A stretch of DNA of 64,000 nucleotides from positions 572,247-636,246 of the forward strand of contig NZ_JASJUU010000003.1 of assembly GCF_030125375.1 (NCBI RefSeq), in the 5' to 3' direction. Source of the stretch: Pseudoalteromonas umbrosa. Lineage in GTDB: Bacteria; Pseudomonadota; Gammaproteobacteria; Enterobacterales; Alteromonadaceae. Position 1 is the first letter of the stretch, and the number at the start of each line of letters is the position of its first letter. Of this stretch, positions 1 through 9,835 are shown in pieces. The position numbers and the translations under genes were made by a program. The notes beneath the pieces were generated by a model. The model was given only the letters and a program-made list of their open reading frames with translations, was not told where the DNA came from and made no database searches.

Positions 1-2
1 AT

Positions 3-434
3 TTACTTACAGATAAGAGCTTTTTTACCTATCCTGCGCCGCTTAAATCTGAACTCAGTCTCCATGAATCAATAGATATGAGTGAAGACACAGAATTGTT
101 AGCGAATAAGTCCGACAGTTTAGATGAATTTTCTGGGTTAAAACCGTATCAAAAAGGGATGAGCCGTAATCGAATTTCGTGGCGACACTTTGCTAAGAGT
201 CAAGAATTACTTGTTAAAGACTATGTTGGTGACAGTCACGGTGTAAGCTTAGTACTAGATTTTAATATGATGGAAGGCACAAAAGAGTCTCGGCTTTCTC
301 AATTGTGTTTTCAAGTACTTGAAGCTGATCGATTAGGGTATGAATTTGCATTACATCTTCCAAATGCATACACACCGCCGGGTAACAGCGAAGCTCATGT
401 TGTTCAGTGTTTGGAGAGCTTGAGTGAGTGTTAA
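3..434 (+). CDS. DUF58 domain protein, C-terminal part (5' end outside window)
   Basis: The reading frame is open from the left edge of the window to a TAA, so only the last about 143 residues of the protein are present; the ATG at 78 is internal. The visible part contains a segment around TYPAPL, then a region with a buried strand (SLVLDFNMMEG) and a final alpha/beta segment ending in a short Cys-terminated tail. This matches the C-terminal half of DUF58 (VWA-like) proteins, which usually sit between a MoxR ATPase and a TgpA transglutaminase. The next gene is exactly such a transglutaminase and overlaps this one by 11 bases, which strongly supports the call. The biochemical role of DUF58 proteins is not well defined; a chaperone-like or envelope assembly role with MoxR is usually proposed. 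Confidence 0.75.
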   Translation, partial: LLTDKSFFTYPAPLKSELSLHESIDMSEDTELLANKSDSLDEFSGLKPYQKGMSRNRISWRHFAKSQELLVKDYVGDSHGVSLVLDFNMMEGTKESRLSQLCFQVLEADRLGYEFALHLPNAYTPPGNSEAHVVQCLESLSEC

Positions 435-2373
435 AGAACTAGTTCGTCAAAATACGCTAATTTCTTCATTTGTATACTGTGGTTTGTCTTTATTACTATT
501 CCAAAGTTTGGGTTATGTTTTTTGTGTTTCAATTTTATTGATTTGCATTTTTAAAATTAGCACGTCTGTAGGGGCAGTTAAATATCCATCTAAGCTTGTA
601 ATTAACTTACTAGCAATGACGGTCATTGTGGTGGTCTTTCTATCTCTTGGCTTTAGCCAAGCTATCGAAATGTTTGTTGCTATGCTTTTTGGTGCTTGTT
701 CATTGAAAATGCTGAGTGTCAGTTCAGTAAAACAGGCTCAAAGTGTTTATATTCTCAACTTTTTTACCTATCCTTGTTTTTATCTTTTTTCACAAAATAT
801 TTTATCGTTTTTGTTAGTCGCAGCATTGCTATTGTTAAACTTGGGGCAGTTATTCAGTGTGACCCACCATGTTCCTCTAAAGGCTTCTATCAATAGTTCA
901 GTACGCAAGTTTGTATTTAGTTTACCTCTAGCGGTTGTTATGGTTGCTTTAGTGCCAAAGCTTCCGCCTTTTTGGCAGCTTCCTAGTGCAAAGACTGCAT
1001 CTACAGGCTTATCAGAAGATGTTGACCCATTTCAGATTTCCGAGCTTTCCCGCTCTTCCGAGCTGGCATTTCGCGCTTTACTCCCAGAGTCTAATGGTTT
1101 TGAACCTCCTTTTTATTGGCGTGCAATTATTCATGATAGGTTTGATGGTAAAAAGTGGGCGATGTCCGATTTACAAAACCGCTTTCTAAGTAAGACCTAT
1201 GAGCCCACTGCTTCAAACTATACTGTTATTGCAAATCCGTCTAATACGCGTTGGTTATATACTTTGGATGAAGGTATTCCTGCTAGTAAAGGAATTAGGG
1301 TTAATTATTTCGGTATGGTATATCAAAGGCATTTAACTAATAAACCTATGCAATATGAAGTATCTCCAGTTAAGTTAGATGACGCGAGAATGCCACGGTG
1401 GGAATATAATTTAAACACACATTTACCTAATGATATCAATCCAAGAGCCATTACATTAGCAAAAGAATGGGATGCCCAAACAAGCTCGACTCAGGCATTT
1501 ATCGCTAAAATGGAATCATTTTTTACGACACAAGACTTTGAATACAGTTTGACTCCACCCAGTATTAACTCCAAAGATACGATCGATGAATTCTTATTCG
1601 GTTCACAGGTAGGATTTTGCGGACACTATGCATCTTCTGCTGCTTTTTTAATGCGTACAGCTGGGATCCCAACGAGGCTTGTGTCCGGTTATTTGGGAGG
1701 ACAGTTAAATGAAGAAAGCAACTATTATGCAGTGTATCAATATGATGCACATGCATGGGTTGAATATTATGTCCCTCAAGTTGGCTGGCAAAGACTTGAT
1801 CCAACCGCTTGGGTTTCACCACAAAGGATGTTGGGCTCCTTAGCTGACTTGCGAGACCTTGAAAATGAATTTAAAGACAATTTGGGGCTGAGTTTACAGG
1901 CTTTTTCTAGCATTGCAGCAGTCAATTGGCTTCGATTACAGTTAGAGCAATTAGATTTTCACTGGACGAGATGGGTCTTAAACTTCGATGATAAGAAACA
2001 ATCCTCATTGATCGAAATGTTGTTTGGGCACAAGCACAAGTTTTTGCCAGCACTAAGTGTTATTTTAATGCTGATCGTTGCGTTTGGCTGTTGGTTTATT
2101 TATTTAAATCTAAGAACTCGGCTCAATGATCCAAAAGAAGTGAGAATATATAAAAAGTTGATGGTGTTGAGTGATGAAAAATCTGATAAATTAACGCCTA
2201 AACAATTGTGTGAAAACCTTAAAGTTAAATGGCCAAATGCCTCTAAAGAACTGGATGAGTTTTATAGCTTGTTTGAGATTGCGCGCTTTAACGTACGCCC
2301 TCTTTCTGCCAAGCAATATCGAAGGCTTTCTCAATTAAACAAACAAATAATAAAAAAGGCAAAAATACAATAA
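424..2373 (+). CDS. tgpA: TgpA-type membrane transglutaminase (DUF3488/transglutaminase-like)
   Basis: A 649-residue inner-membrane protein with a GTG start inside the end of the DUF58 gene, indicating translational coupling. Residues 1 to about 180 form a block of hydrophobic helices (DUF3488-like), followed by a periplasmic transglutaminase-like domain and a second membrane helix near residue 540, with a cytoplasmic tail. The papain-like catalytic triad is visible: Cys399 in GFCGHYAS, His443 in DAHAWVEYY and Asp459 in RLDPTAW. In Pseudomonas the homologue TgpA is an essential periplasmic-facing transglutaminase. The substrate is unknown. The 11-base overlap with the DUF58 gene and the 1-base gap to the following permease suggest one transcript. 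Confidence 0.9.
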   Translation: MSVKELVRQNTLISSFVYCGLSLLLFQSLGYVFCVSILLICIFKISTSVGAVKYPSKLVINLLAMTVIVVVFLSLGFSQAIEMFVAMLFGACSLKMLSVSSVKQAQSVYILNFFTYPCFYLFSQNILSFLLVAALLLLNLGQLFSVTHHVPLKASINSSVRKFVFSLPLAVVMVALVPKLPPFWQLPSAKTASTGLSEDVDPFQISELSRSSELAFRALLPESNGFEPPFYWRAIIHDRFDGKKWAMSDLQNRFLSKTYEPTASNYTVIANPSNTRWLYTLDEGIPASKGIRVNYFGMVYQRHLTNKPMQYEVSPVKLDDARMPRWEYNLNTHLPNDINPRAITLAKEWDAQTSSTQAFIAKMESFFTTQDFEYSLTPPSINSKDTIDEFLFGSQVGFCGHYASSAAFLMRTAGIPTRLVSGYLGGQLNEESNYYAVYQYDAHAWVEYYVPQVGWQRLDPTAWVSPQRMLGSLADLRDLENEFKDNLGLSLQAFSSIAAVNWLRLQLEQLDFHWTRWVLNFDDKKQSSLIEMLFGHKHKFLPALSVILMLIVAFGCWFIYLNLRTRLNDPKEVRIYKKLMVLSDEKSDKLTPKQLCENLKVKWPNASKELDEFYSLFEIARFNVRPLSAKQYRRLSQLNKQIIKKAKIQ

Positions 2374-2374
2374 T

Positions 2375-3697
2375 ATGAATGCTGTACTTATTGGGGTCAT
2401 TTTGATGCTTGGCCTCTCACTATTGCGCGTGAACGTAATAGTAGCAATGACAATTAGTGCCTTGGTTGCAGGTTTAACTGCAGGCTTAGGACTAGAGAAT
2501 ACACTTAATGCGTTTAATGACGGTTTGTCTGGTGGTGCTGAAATTGCACTAAGCTATGCAATGTTAGGTGCATTTGCTGTGGCTATCTCCAAATCCGGTT
2601 TAACCTTAATCCTAGCTAATAAGCTACTTAGCTTGGTTAATAGTAAAAACAAAGACTCAGCCTCTTATCTAAGTATGTTGATCCTTGTGGTTATCATGGG
2701 CTGTGCGATTGCATCACAAAATCTGGTACCAGTTCATATTGCATTTATTCCTATATTGATCCCTCCTCTGATTGTGATATTCAATAAACTTAAAATGGAT
2801 AGGCGCGCAATTGCATGTGTTTTGACATTTGGTCTTGCAACATCGTATATGGTTTTACCTTATGGTTTTGGTGGCATTTATTTGTATTCAATTTTGCATA
2901 AAAATTTAACTGATAATGGACTTGAAATTATTAACACATCCGTACCATATGCAATGATAATTCCTGCAATTGGCATGTTGATAGGATTATTGGTCGCTGT
3001 TTTTATCAGCTATCGTAAGCCAAGAGAGTATCAGTCAAATGAGATGACTTCTGAAAAAAGTGATTTAGTTGTGGAAGATCAGCGTAAGGTACTTATTGCT
3101 GGTGGTATCGCTGTTATTTGTTCGCTACTTGCGCAAAATGTAAGTGGTTCAATGATTTTGGGTGGACTAGTTGGTGTAATGATGTTTGCTCTTTTTGGTT
3201 TAATTAAGTGGGAGCAAAACTCTGATATCTTCACCAAAGGCGTTGCAATGATGGCGATGATTGGCTTCATTATGATCTCGGCTCAAGGCTTTGCATCCGT
3301 AATGAAAGAGACAGGTGATGTTGCATCCTTAGTGCAAACTTGTGCCAATTTAATTGGTGATAGTAAGCCAATTGCAGCAGCAGTCATTCTACTTGTTGGC
3401 CTATTGATCACTATGGGTATTGGTAGCTCGTTCTCGACGGTTCCAATCATCGCGACGCTGTTTGTCCCTCTCTCTTTGGAAGTTGGTTTCTCAGCTATGG
3501 CTACAGTGGCGTTGGTTGGTACTGCTGGCGCTTTAGGAGATGCAGGTTCCCCTGCGTCAGATTCAACATTAGGCCCAACTTCGGGTTTAAATACAGATGG
3601 TCAGCATGACCACATTTGGGATTCTGTTGTACCGACCTTTATCCACTTCAATATTCCGCTTTTGATCTTCGGTTGGATTGCTGCAATGGTTTTATAA
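2375..3697 (+). CDS. Na+/H+ antiporter family permease
   Basis: A 440-residue polytopic membrane protein with about 11-12 hydrophobic segments and a short charged loop near residues 213-235. The pattern (long helices, a [14 protein letters not shown] segment near the C-terminus, repeated small-residue helices such as [11 protein letters not shown]) matches the Na_H_antiport / YuiF-type family of the ion-transporter superfamily. Members are annotated as Na+/H+ antiporters, though some may carry amino acids, so the substrate is inferred. The ATG lies one base after the stop of tgpA, indicating co-transcription, and a strong intrinsic terminator follows immediately. Confidence 0.8.
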   Translation: MNAVLIGVILMLGLSLLRVNVIVAMTISALVAGLTAGLGLENTLNAFNDGLSGGAEIALSYAMLGAFAVAISKSGLTLILANKLLSLVNSKNKDSASYLSMLILVVIMGCAIASQNLVPVHIAFIPILIPPLIVIFNKLKMDRRAIACVLTFGLATSYMVLPYGFGGIYLYSILHKNLTDNGLEIINTSVPYAMIIPAIGMLIGLLVAVFISYRKPREYQSNEMTSEKSDLVVEDQRKVLIAGGIAVICSLLAQNVSGSMILGGLVGVMMFALFGLIKWEQNSDIFTKGVAMMAMIGFIMISAQGFASVMKETGDVASLVQTCANLIGDSKPIAAAVILLVGLLITMGIGSSFSTVPIIATLFVPLSLEVGFSAMATVALVGTAGALGDAGSPASDSTLGPTSGLNTDGQHDHIWDSVVPTFIHFNIPLLIFGWIAAMVL

Positions 3698-3705
3698 AAT
3701 TAGAC

Positions 3706-3729
3706 TGGGGCATTTGCCCCCTTTTTTTG
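3706..3729 (+). terminator. Intrinsic terminator after the antiporter gene
   Basis: A GGGGC-ATTT-GCCCC stem-loop 10 bases after the antiporter stop codon is followed by a run of seven T. This is a classic rho-independent terminator and ends the DUF58-tgpA-antiporter run. Confidence 0.9.
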
Positions 3730-3766
3730 ATTTATATCCTCTTTTTTCATTAAGTGAACTTTTTCG

Positions 3767-3789
3767 ATTTGCATTTTTAAAATGCAAAT
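3767..3789. promoter_or_regulatory. 23-bp perfect palindrome in the leader of the YvcK-like gene
   Basis: Two 11-base arms, ATTTGCATTTT and AAAATGCAAAT, flank a single central T. The palindrome lies about 100 bases upstream of the next gene's ATG and is followed by TTTTTC. It could be an operator or a second AT-rich terminator; the sequence alone does not decide. Confidence 0.45.
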
Positions 3790-3892
3790 TTTTCTATCTA
3801 CATTTCCACTATATCAATAAAAATCAACTGGTTACTTATTGGCCTATAAACTGCAGAACGTCTTTGTAAATTTAAAGGCGAGGACTAAAAAT

Positions 3893-4768
3893 ATGAATGT
3901 AGTGTTTGTAGGTGCAGGGCAAGAAATGCTTGATTTAATGAAGTCACTAAAACCTATGTGTCAAAGGCTAAGTGCGATATGCGCAACTGCTGAGCCAAGT
4001 TTTGATATAGATAATAAATGTGCGCTACTCTCTTATTCCCAATTGGAGATTCTTCAAAGCATGAGCCTCGCTTTAAACTCATGCAAAGAACAGGAAATGG
4101 CAACTCATGGTCACGTAGCTAACTTGGAGTTATTGGCGTTAATGTGTCATACACCCACAGAAGCGATGACTGTTTTCAATCAATCCTTAAATACGTCAAA
4201 CAGTGTGCTGCCTATGTCGGACTTTGCAACTGATTTGATTGCAATTACGTATGGCGGAGAAACGGTTGTTGGTGCAAAGAATATTAACGACCTCAAGGCT
4301 CTGCCAAAAGAAGTGTTTCTTTCAAAAGATGTGAATACATCCCTTGATGCCGTCGCGGTGATAGAAGATGCGGATCTAATTATATTCGGTCCTTGTAATC
4401 CAATCACAGACTTAATGCCTTTGTTACTAATACAAGATATCAGAAGCGCAATTTTACAAACTACAGCCAGTCGCCTATTTATCGATATGCCAAATTCCAC
4501 CAGCACACTGGTTAATAGCTGTACGTCAGCAGAATATTTACATTGGATGAAATGTCAGATTGGATATCAGTTTTTCGATGTGACGATTTCTAATCAGTTT
4601 TCTGAGATTTTACAATATCACTATCAGGAAAGTATGTCGGTAAGCCCTGATGATGCAGCAAACAATAAAACTTTAGGTATGTTGAATGCGTTATGTGAGG
4701 TACCAACTGCAGTGTCTTTGGAGGCTATGACTAAAGCTAAGCTGCAAGTAACCCCGGTTAGATATTAG
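3893..4768 (+). CDS. YvcK/CofD-like protein with degenerate N-terminal loop
   Basis: A 291-residue cytoplasmic protein. The start chosen is the ATG at 3893, preceded by GGCGAGG; an in-frame TTG at 3839 would only add 18 non-conserved residues. The middle resembles the YvcK/CofD family: VLPMSDFATDLIA corresponds to the VLPxTDDxxxLxA motif, and DADLIIFGPCNPITDLMPLLLI matches the conserved strand-loop of the ADLIVLGPGSLYTSxLPNLL type. The N-terminal glycine loop, usually GGGTGLS, reads GAGQEML here, so nucleotide-sugar or substrate binding may be altered. YvcK proteins act in cell-wall and carbon metabolism, but this copy may be a divergent paralogue. The gene is monocistronic and converges on the next gene with a 10-base gap. 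Confidence 0.7.
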   Translation: MNVVFVGAGQEMLDLMKSLKPMCQRLSAICATAEPSFDIDNKCALLSYSQLEILQSMSLALNSCKEQEMATHGHVANLELLALMCHTPTEAMTVFNQSLNTSNSVLPMSDFATDLIAITYGGETVVGAKNINDLKALPKEVFLSKDVNTSLDAVAVIEDADLIIFGPCNPITDLMPLLLIQDIRSAILQTTASRLFIDMPNSTSTLVNSCTSAEYLHWMKCQIGYQFFDVTISNQFSEILQYHYQESMSVSPDDAANNKTLGMLNALCEVPTAVSLEAMTKAKLQVTPVRY

Positions 4769-4778
4769 GGCTAATGCT

Positions 4779-5762
4779 TTATCTGTTACTGGTGCATGTG
4801 GCTGCATTACCTTGATTACAATAATGAAAATCAAGGTAATAGGCACTTTGTTTTGGCTTAGTCTTAAATTTAACATACTCGTATAGGAGTTCTGTGCTTT
4901 TTTTGCCCATTTGGTAAGGCTTTTGGCCTATATTGATAGTGGATAATCCAAACCCAAGTGCTCTTAGTTGAACATTTTCTGTATCAGCCGAAATAATCGT
5001 GATTTTTTGTTTTGATAATCGCTTTTTATAGGGGGTTAACGCCGTAACGTAATTCGCATTGAATTGCGCAAACCCTGCGACAGCAATAAATATCGGCGGA
5101 TTGTCATAATTAAAAATAGTAAGGAGTTGATTAAGTGCTTCATCCCGCTTACCGAGTGTATAAAGCGGACACCTATCGTACTCTATCCAACCAGATGTGC
5201 CGTCGAGCTTTTTCTTTGCATTTCCAGATAGTGCAAATCTTACTCCTTCTATCCTTTTGTTTAAGTTAGGTGCTGTGTAATGCCCTGATTGAACGCAGAT
5301 TGGCTGTGGGGTTTGCTTTTGGTATTGCTTGGCGGCCTCACCCAGTGCAACGCCAAAGTCAAAGTTGTTGGTGCCAACATACGCCAATCTATAATCGCGT
5401 TCTTTTTTAAGTAGATCAGAATCAAAAGTGATGACCGGTATACCTTTTCTCTTTGCATACTTTAATGCGCCAGATACAAGATGCTTAGAATCTGTTGTTG
5501 ATATCAAAAGACCATCTACACCTTTGTCTATATACTCTTTGGCAATGAGCACCTGAGTGCGTACATCTTGGTAGTCATCAGCGCCGTCATATACACATGT
5601 CAGGTCGTTTTGAACACGTGCAAAATCTTTACATCCAGCAAAAGCTTGCTGATAAAAACTGTCATTTTTGGTTTTACCAATTAAGGCAAAGGTATATTGT
5701 GCAAGAGTACGCGGACTTAAAAAAATGAGCCCTATCACTAAACAATATGTAATACGCTTCAC
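4779..5762 (-). CDS. Periplasmic sugar-binding protein (type I SBP), orphan
   Basis: About 327 residues from a GTG at 5762; an upstream in-frame ATG at 5816 adds 18 residues but would place the signal peptide internally and has no ribosome-binding site. From the GTG the protein begins with a typical signal peptide (KRITYCLVIGLIFLSPRTLAQ). The mature part has the Periplasmic_binding_4 / LacI-type fold pattern: FALIGKTKNDSFYQQAFAGC, then GVDGLLISTTDSKHLVSGAL and GIPVITFDSDL, typical of ribose/galactose-type binding proteins. No ABC permease or ATPase is adjacent, so it may serve a distant transporter or a chemosensory or two-component partner. Confidence 0.75.
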   Translation of the reverse strand: MKRITYCLVIGLIFLSPRTLAQYTFALIGKTKNDSFYQQAFAGCKDFARVQNDLTCVYDGADDYQDVRTQVLIAKEYIDKGVDGLLISTTDSKHLVSGALKYAKRKGIPVITFDSDLLKKERDYRLAYVGTNNFDFGVALGEAAKQYQKQTPQPICVQSGHYTAPNLNKRIEGVRFALSGNAKKKLDGTSGWIEYDRCPLYTLGKRDEALNQLLTIFNYDNPPIFIAVAGFAQFNANYVTALTPYKKRLSKQKITIISADTENVQLRALGFGLSTINIGQKPYQMGKKSTELLYEYVKFKTKPKQSAYYLDFHYCNQGNAATCTSNR

Positions 5763-5905
5763 ATCAGCCACTAATTCTAAATCCTTGACTAATTTATGAT
5801 ATGTCACTGTTAACATCTAGAGTTTAACGTGTTTTAAAATGAAGGCAATGAAATAAGTCATGACTGCACACTATTTTGCTGTGCATCTAATTATAAAAAT
5901 TAAAA

Positions 5906-6571
5906 TTAGTTATGTGTTTTTTGATTTGCAATTGCTAATTCAAGTATTGATATATGGCGTGACACTTTAGAGGCAAGCAGACGGCTAAAGGCACCAAAAA
6001 AATAGATAATTGGAATGATATAAGCAATTGATAGTACCCAATCCAGTTCTATTTCACTGAGCTTATCAAGCGATATAAGTAGTGCCAATATACCCGGAGC
6101 AAAGCCAATTCGTTCGATTGAGCCAACAAGCAAGGCTGTCTTTTGCTCAAAGATATGTTTTTGTGCTTTGACTTCTAATAAAACGATTTCTAGCTTTTCC
6201 GGGCTTTTTTTTGATAAAAAGTCTATATATTTTTTGTCGATCTTCTCAGTTTCCTGAGCGTTGGAATACACTAAATTGAAAGGGTTCTTAAAATGTAAGC
6301 TTATCTCTTTACTTCTCACGATAAACAACAATGCTGGATGAGCAATTATCCCAAAGTAGCCAGAAAGTAAAAAAATCAAAGAAGTCATTTTGAATGTTTC
6401 TTGCCTAGTTAATTGCCATACAAATGCAACGACAATGGCAATTAAGATCAGAGACAAATAAAAGGTATACAGTTTAAACTCTAAATGTTTAGGTAATCTA
6501 CTTCCCTGCTTGCATAGAATGGTCTCTCTGCGACTCAGCCCTTGTAATGCTCTATATATTGAATCAGACAC
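5906..6571 (-). CDS. Membrane protein of unknown function
   Basis: A 221-residue protein with two hydrophobic helices near residues 33-52 and 62-85, a central charged and possibly coiled segment (EKIDKKYIDFLSKKSPEKLEIVLLEVKAQKHIFEQK), and two more helices around 145-165 and 175-200. This four-helix layout with a cytoplasmic middle domain suggests an inner-membrane protein, but no named family was recognised. It stands alone with about 90-100 bases of non-coding sequence on each side. Confidence 0.6.
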   Translation of the reverse strand: MSDSIYRALQGLSRRETILCKQGSRLPKHLEFKLYTFYLSLILIAIVVAFVWQLTRQETFKMTSLIFLLSGYFGIIAHPALLFIVRSKEISLHFKNPFNLVYSNAQETEKIDKKYIDFLSKKSPEKLEIVLLEVKAQKHIFEQKTALLVGSIERIGFAPGILALLISLDKLSEIELDWVLSIAYIIPIIYFFGAFSRLLASKVSRHISILELAIANQKTHN

Positions 6572-6675
6572 TCCATTACTCCTTGTGATGGATATTTAAT
6601 CAGAAGGTGGCGCTTAAATATCGACACCTTGAGATATAGGTATAGAACAAAATCTGCGATTATGGTGGTTTATGG

Positions 6676-7812
6676 TTACAAAGCTTGTATCCACCTCGAT
6701 AAGGCTCTTGTTTGGTGTTTAACGTTAAAGTTATCTTCTGCATATTTTCTGGCGTTTTTACCGAGCAAGTGTTGGTGATAGGCACTCAGTTGCATAAATG
6801 CAGTCAACATGTTTGACATAGCATCGATACTATTTGGTGGGCATTTCATCCCAGTATTTGAACTAGTAATTTCTTTACATGCAGCGATATTTGAGGTTAA
6901 CACAGGTAGCCCGCAAGCCATTGCTTCTTTGATATATGTGATGTTATTTACTTGCGCTATGCTGTTATCCGAGCAATAAGGTGCAACGATTGCACTGTAC
7001 TTTGGTAGGTTTTTCAATATCCATGAGCGAGGTTTGGCACCTAAAAAGTGCACGCGCCTGTTAAGTCGCTTTCTAATTAACTCATTTACGAGCGCTTTTT
7101 TAATCGGCCCATCCCCGATAATATCAAGATTAACCTCAATGCGAGCAGGTAGGCTTGCCAGTGCGTTTAGAATAACGTTTAGCCCTGACTCCTTAACAAT
7201 ATTGCCGATGAAAATAAGTTTTAAACTGGGCTTATTTCTTCCATAAGGCTTATATTTAGAAATATCGAGCCCTCTATTTAACACCAAAGGTTGCATATGC
7301 TCAGGTAGTCTCTGACATTCAAGCTCCATGAGTGGCAGGTCGCACTGCTCAAACAGCTTAAACTGTTTCTTACCTATTCTGCTTTGGTTTTTGACATCCC
7401 AAAAGCTTGATAGTGAAATATCGGCGCATTTTGTACTGGCAAGGCTAATATAGTAGTCATTTTGGTTAAAGCTGCAGTGTAAATGTTCAATTTCTTTTTT
7501 CTTGAGTAACTTTGTAAGCTTTGTACCCTTACCTATCAAATCGAAGAAGTTTAGCCCTTTGAATTGCTTCCAAATAGCGTAACACCGCCGTAAGTATCCA
7601 ATGGTTGAGCACAGCCCACTAGACTCAATGATGTTTGGAGAACCCAAATATGCAATTGAAACTGATTTGTGTAAGTTTCTAATATTTTTATATTTTACGC
7701 GGGTGATAATAGTGACTTTATGACCGATTTCAGCGAGTGCATTTGCTTCACTGAGCATCATGGAGACTTCGTCGATGTTCCTCGATGTCGTATAAATTCC
7801 AATATGTTTCAT
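6676..7812 (-). CDS. GT4-family glycosyltransferase
   Basis: A 378-residue GT-B glycosyltransferase. The N-terminal half begins with HIGIYTTSRNIDEVSMMLSEANALAEIGHKV, normally an acceptor-binding Rossmann fold. The C-terminal half contains LIFIGNIVKESGLNVILNAL, the donor-side hinge strand, and IKEAMACGLPVLTSN, the E-x7-E-like nucleotide-sugar binding element of family GT4. It probably transfers a hexose during polysaccharide or lipopolysaccharide synthesis; donor and acceptor cannot be told. It is not inside a polysaccharide cluster in this window, which is unusual for GT4 genes. Confidence 0.85.
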   Translation of the reverse strand: MKHIGIYTTSRNIDEVSMMLSEANALAEIGHKVTIITRVKYKNIRNLHKSVSIAYLGSPNIIESSGLCSTIGYLRRCYAIWKQFKGLNFFDLIGKGTKLTKLLKKKEIEHLHCSFNQNDYYISLASTKCADISLSSFWDVKNQSRIGKKQFKLFEQCDLPLMELECQRLPEHMQPLVLNRGLDISKYKPYGRNKPSLKLIFIGNIVKESGLNVILNALASLPARIEVNLDIIGDGPIKKALVNELIRKRLNRRVHFLGAKPRSWILKNLPKYSAIVAPYCSDNSIAQVNNITYIKEAMACGLPVLTSNIAACKEITSSNTGMKCPPNSIDAMSNMLTAFMQLSAYHQHLLGKNARKYAEDNFNVKHQTRALSRWIQAL

Positions 7813-7968
7813 TCACTGGCCTACTAAATTGACTTTGATGGTTAACTAAATCAAAAAGCAGGCCAGTTTTAAGTGTTTGATTTGTATGAGGTATAGCTGT
7901 TTTAGACAAACAAAAAACGCAAATTGCATTGCAAATTAAAAATACGAAATCAATTTTATATTCATGTT

Positions 7969-8424
7969 TTACTTAACTTTATCCAGTGGCATAGACATAG
8001 GAATAAAGCGGATCCCATTAAATCGTCCTTCTGGCTCAGTTGCACTAAATCCAATTGCCTCATAAAAGCTACGAGCATTAATAGATGCTCGAAGAGACAC
8101 TTGCTTGCCATCGGCAAAGCTTACGAGCTTATTGACTAAAGCTTTACCGACTCCTTTACCCTGAGCGTTTTTCGATACAAAAACGTGGGTAATGTAGTTT
8201 TGTTCTCGGATAGCTCCAAAGCCAATGATCTGATCTAGCTCTGTTGCTACAATGCTTTTAAACAAGGCTGGATTCATCGTTGCCTCGAGGTCTGGTATGA
8301 CACGACTTATAAATTCGCTTTTTCCTTGTCTGCAAAAATGCGGCAGTATATCCATATTAGATACATCAGACACTAGCTTTGAAATACTTTGCAGATCCGC
8401 GCTTTCTAACGCTCTAATTTGCAT
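7969..8424 (-). CDS. GNAT-family N-acetyltransferase
   Basis: A 151-residue acetyltransferase. The acetyl-CoA pyrophosphate loop is seen as VSKNAQGKGVGKALVNKLV (Q-x-x-G-x-G/A type), followed by the typical SLRASINARSFYEAIGF strand-helix. The ATG is preceded by AGGAG at good spacing. It lies 19 bases downstream of the histidine kinase of the efflux operon and on the same strand, so it is probably the last gene of that operon. The substrate is unknown; a link with a pump suggests modification of a small toxic molecule, but that is only inference from position. Confidence 0.85.
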   Translation of the reverse strand: MQIRALESADLQSISKLVSDVSNMDILPHFCRQGKSEFISRVIPDLEATMNPALFKSIVATELDQIIGFGAIREQNYITHVFVSKNAQGKGVGKALVNKLVSFADGKQVSLRASINARSFYEAIGFSATEPEGRFNGIRFIPMSMPLDKVK

Positions 8425-8443
8425 AGCTAAACTCCTTTAAATG

Positions 8444-9835
8444 CTATGAAACAAGTGTATTTTCCACCCTATCATAAAAATATACATGGAAGGTAGCCCC
8501 GCCGAGTTCATTGTTACATTCAACGTCAATTTTTGCGTTATGCGCAAGCGTTACTTCGTGTACGATAGCTAAGCCTAAACCGCTGCCGGTTAAAGTTGAT
8601 TGCTCTTTTCTCCAAAAACGTTCAAACAACTTAACTCTGTCTTCTTCTTTTATGCCAGGCCCTGAATCTTTTACAGAAATCCTGTCATTTGCAACTTCGA
8701 CGATAATATTAGCGCCTTCGTCCGCATGTTTAAGTGCATTTTCTAACAGGTTTTTGAGCATAATGATCAGCGCTGCTTGATCGCCAATGACAGTCGCGTT
8801 TTTATCAATCTCTTCGAGTGCCAGTTCTTTTTTATATGTGAGTGTTAATGGGCCTAGAAGCATGCAAACATCTTTGGCGACATCTGATATATTCACTGGT
8901 TTATGCAAATAGCTATTTTGATTTTGTGCACGTGATAAATCTAGTAGCTGTTCAACAACACGCGTCATATATGAAATATCCCCCATTAGCTCACAGCCAA
9001 TTTTTTCTGGCAAATTTGCTAATTCTAGGCGTGTGCGCAGTACAGCAAGAGGAGTCTTTAATTCATGTGCCGCATTTGCCACAAATCGTTTTTGCTCCTT
9101 GAAGCCTTTTTCAACGCGCTCCATGGTGTCGTTAAGTGCATTGACAAGCGGCAACATTTCGCTTGGGACACCTTTTTTATCAAGTCGTCTATCAAGTTGA
9201 GAAGGGTCTATGCCATCTAGTTGCTCAGCTACATTGTTAACGGGCTTGACGACCGCTTTAATAGACACATAGCCAACACAAATAAATATTAAAAAAGCAG
9301 CAACCATTGTAAGCGTGAGCACTTGTCCTAGCATAGGCAATACAGCTTCATTGGCAAGTTCGCCAATCAGGTCGTCTCTCGCCAAGTCGACATATAAGTC
9401 TTTGCCCTGTAAAGTTACCGAGAATCGGTATCTGTCAATGCCATTAAAAAATGAGTACCCTTCAGGTAAGTCTAGCGGCAGAGCCTGTAGGGCAGCAGAT
9501 GTTTCCAAGTGCTGGTTAGAAGTCAGGATCACACTATTCGTTGCGCGGTCGATAACTTTAAATGCAAGGTTGTTAAATAGTGCGTCATAACCCCATTTTT
9601 TGGCCATGTTTGTGGATGAATAAAATAACGTGCCCCGCTCATCAAAATATAGGCTCTCGGGAATGTCCTCTGCCATGCCATGCATACTTTTTTCTACTGC
9701 AATGTTGGCAAAGTTAATTGAAAACAAAAATAAAATTGCGCCAATGAGCGCAAATACGGCACCACCCATTACACTAAATAGTATAAAGAGTTTGCGTGCT
9801 AGAGAGTCCTTTTTGGTAATGCCTGACTGGTTCAT
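8444..9835 (-). CDS. Sensor histidine kinase of the RND efflux operon
   Basis: A 463-residue inner-membrane kinase: first membrane helix about residues 17-42, periplasmic sensor about 43-168, second helix about 170-195, HAMP linker, HisKA with the phospho-accepting His257 in ANAAHELKTPLAVLRTRLEL, and an HATPase domain with N (NLLENALKHA), G1 (VKDSGPGIKEED) and G2 (TGSGLGLAIV) boxes. The layout is that of QseC/PhoQ-like EnvZ-class kinases. Its start overlaps the response regulator stop by 4 bases (ATGA). Together they probably sense an envelope stress or compound handled by the pump encoded upstream in the same operon. Confidence 0.92.
   Translation of the reverse strand: MNQSGITKKDSLARKLFILFSVMGGAVFALIGAILFLFSINFANIAVEKSMHGMAEDIPESLYFDERGTLFYSSTNMAKKWGYDALFNNLAFKVIDRATNSVILTSNQHLETSAALQALPLDLPEGYSFFNGIDRYRFSVTLQGKDLYVDLARDDLIGELANEAVLPMLGQVLTLTMVAAFLIFICVGYVSIKAVVKPVNNVAEQLDGIDPSQLDRRLDKKGVPSEMLPLVNALNDTMERVEKGFKEQKRFVANAAHELKTPLAVLRTRLELANLPEKIGCELMGDISYMTRVVEQLLDLSRAQNQNSYLHKPVNISDVAKDVCMLLGPLTLTYKKELALEEIDKNATVIGDQAALIIMLKNLLENALKHADEGANIIVEVANDRISVKDSGPGIKEEDRVKLFERFWRKEQSTLTGSGLGLAIVHEVTLAHNAKIDVECNNELGGATFHVYFYDRVENTLVS

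Noticed and set aside
4180-4506. 108-codon open frame opposite the YvcK-like gene
   Set aside because: Antisense shadow; the sense gene has conserved family motifs.
7913-7950. GCAAATT direct repeat between GNAT and glycosyltransferase genes
   Set aside because: Short, AT-rich and without a clear relation to either promoter.
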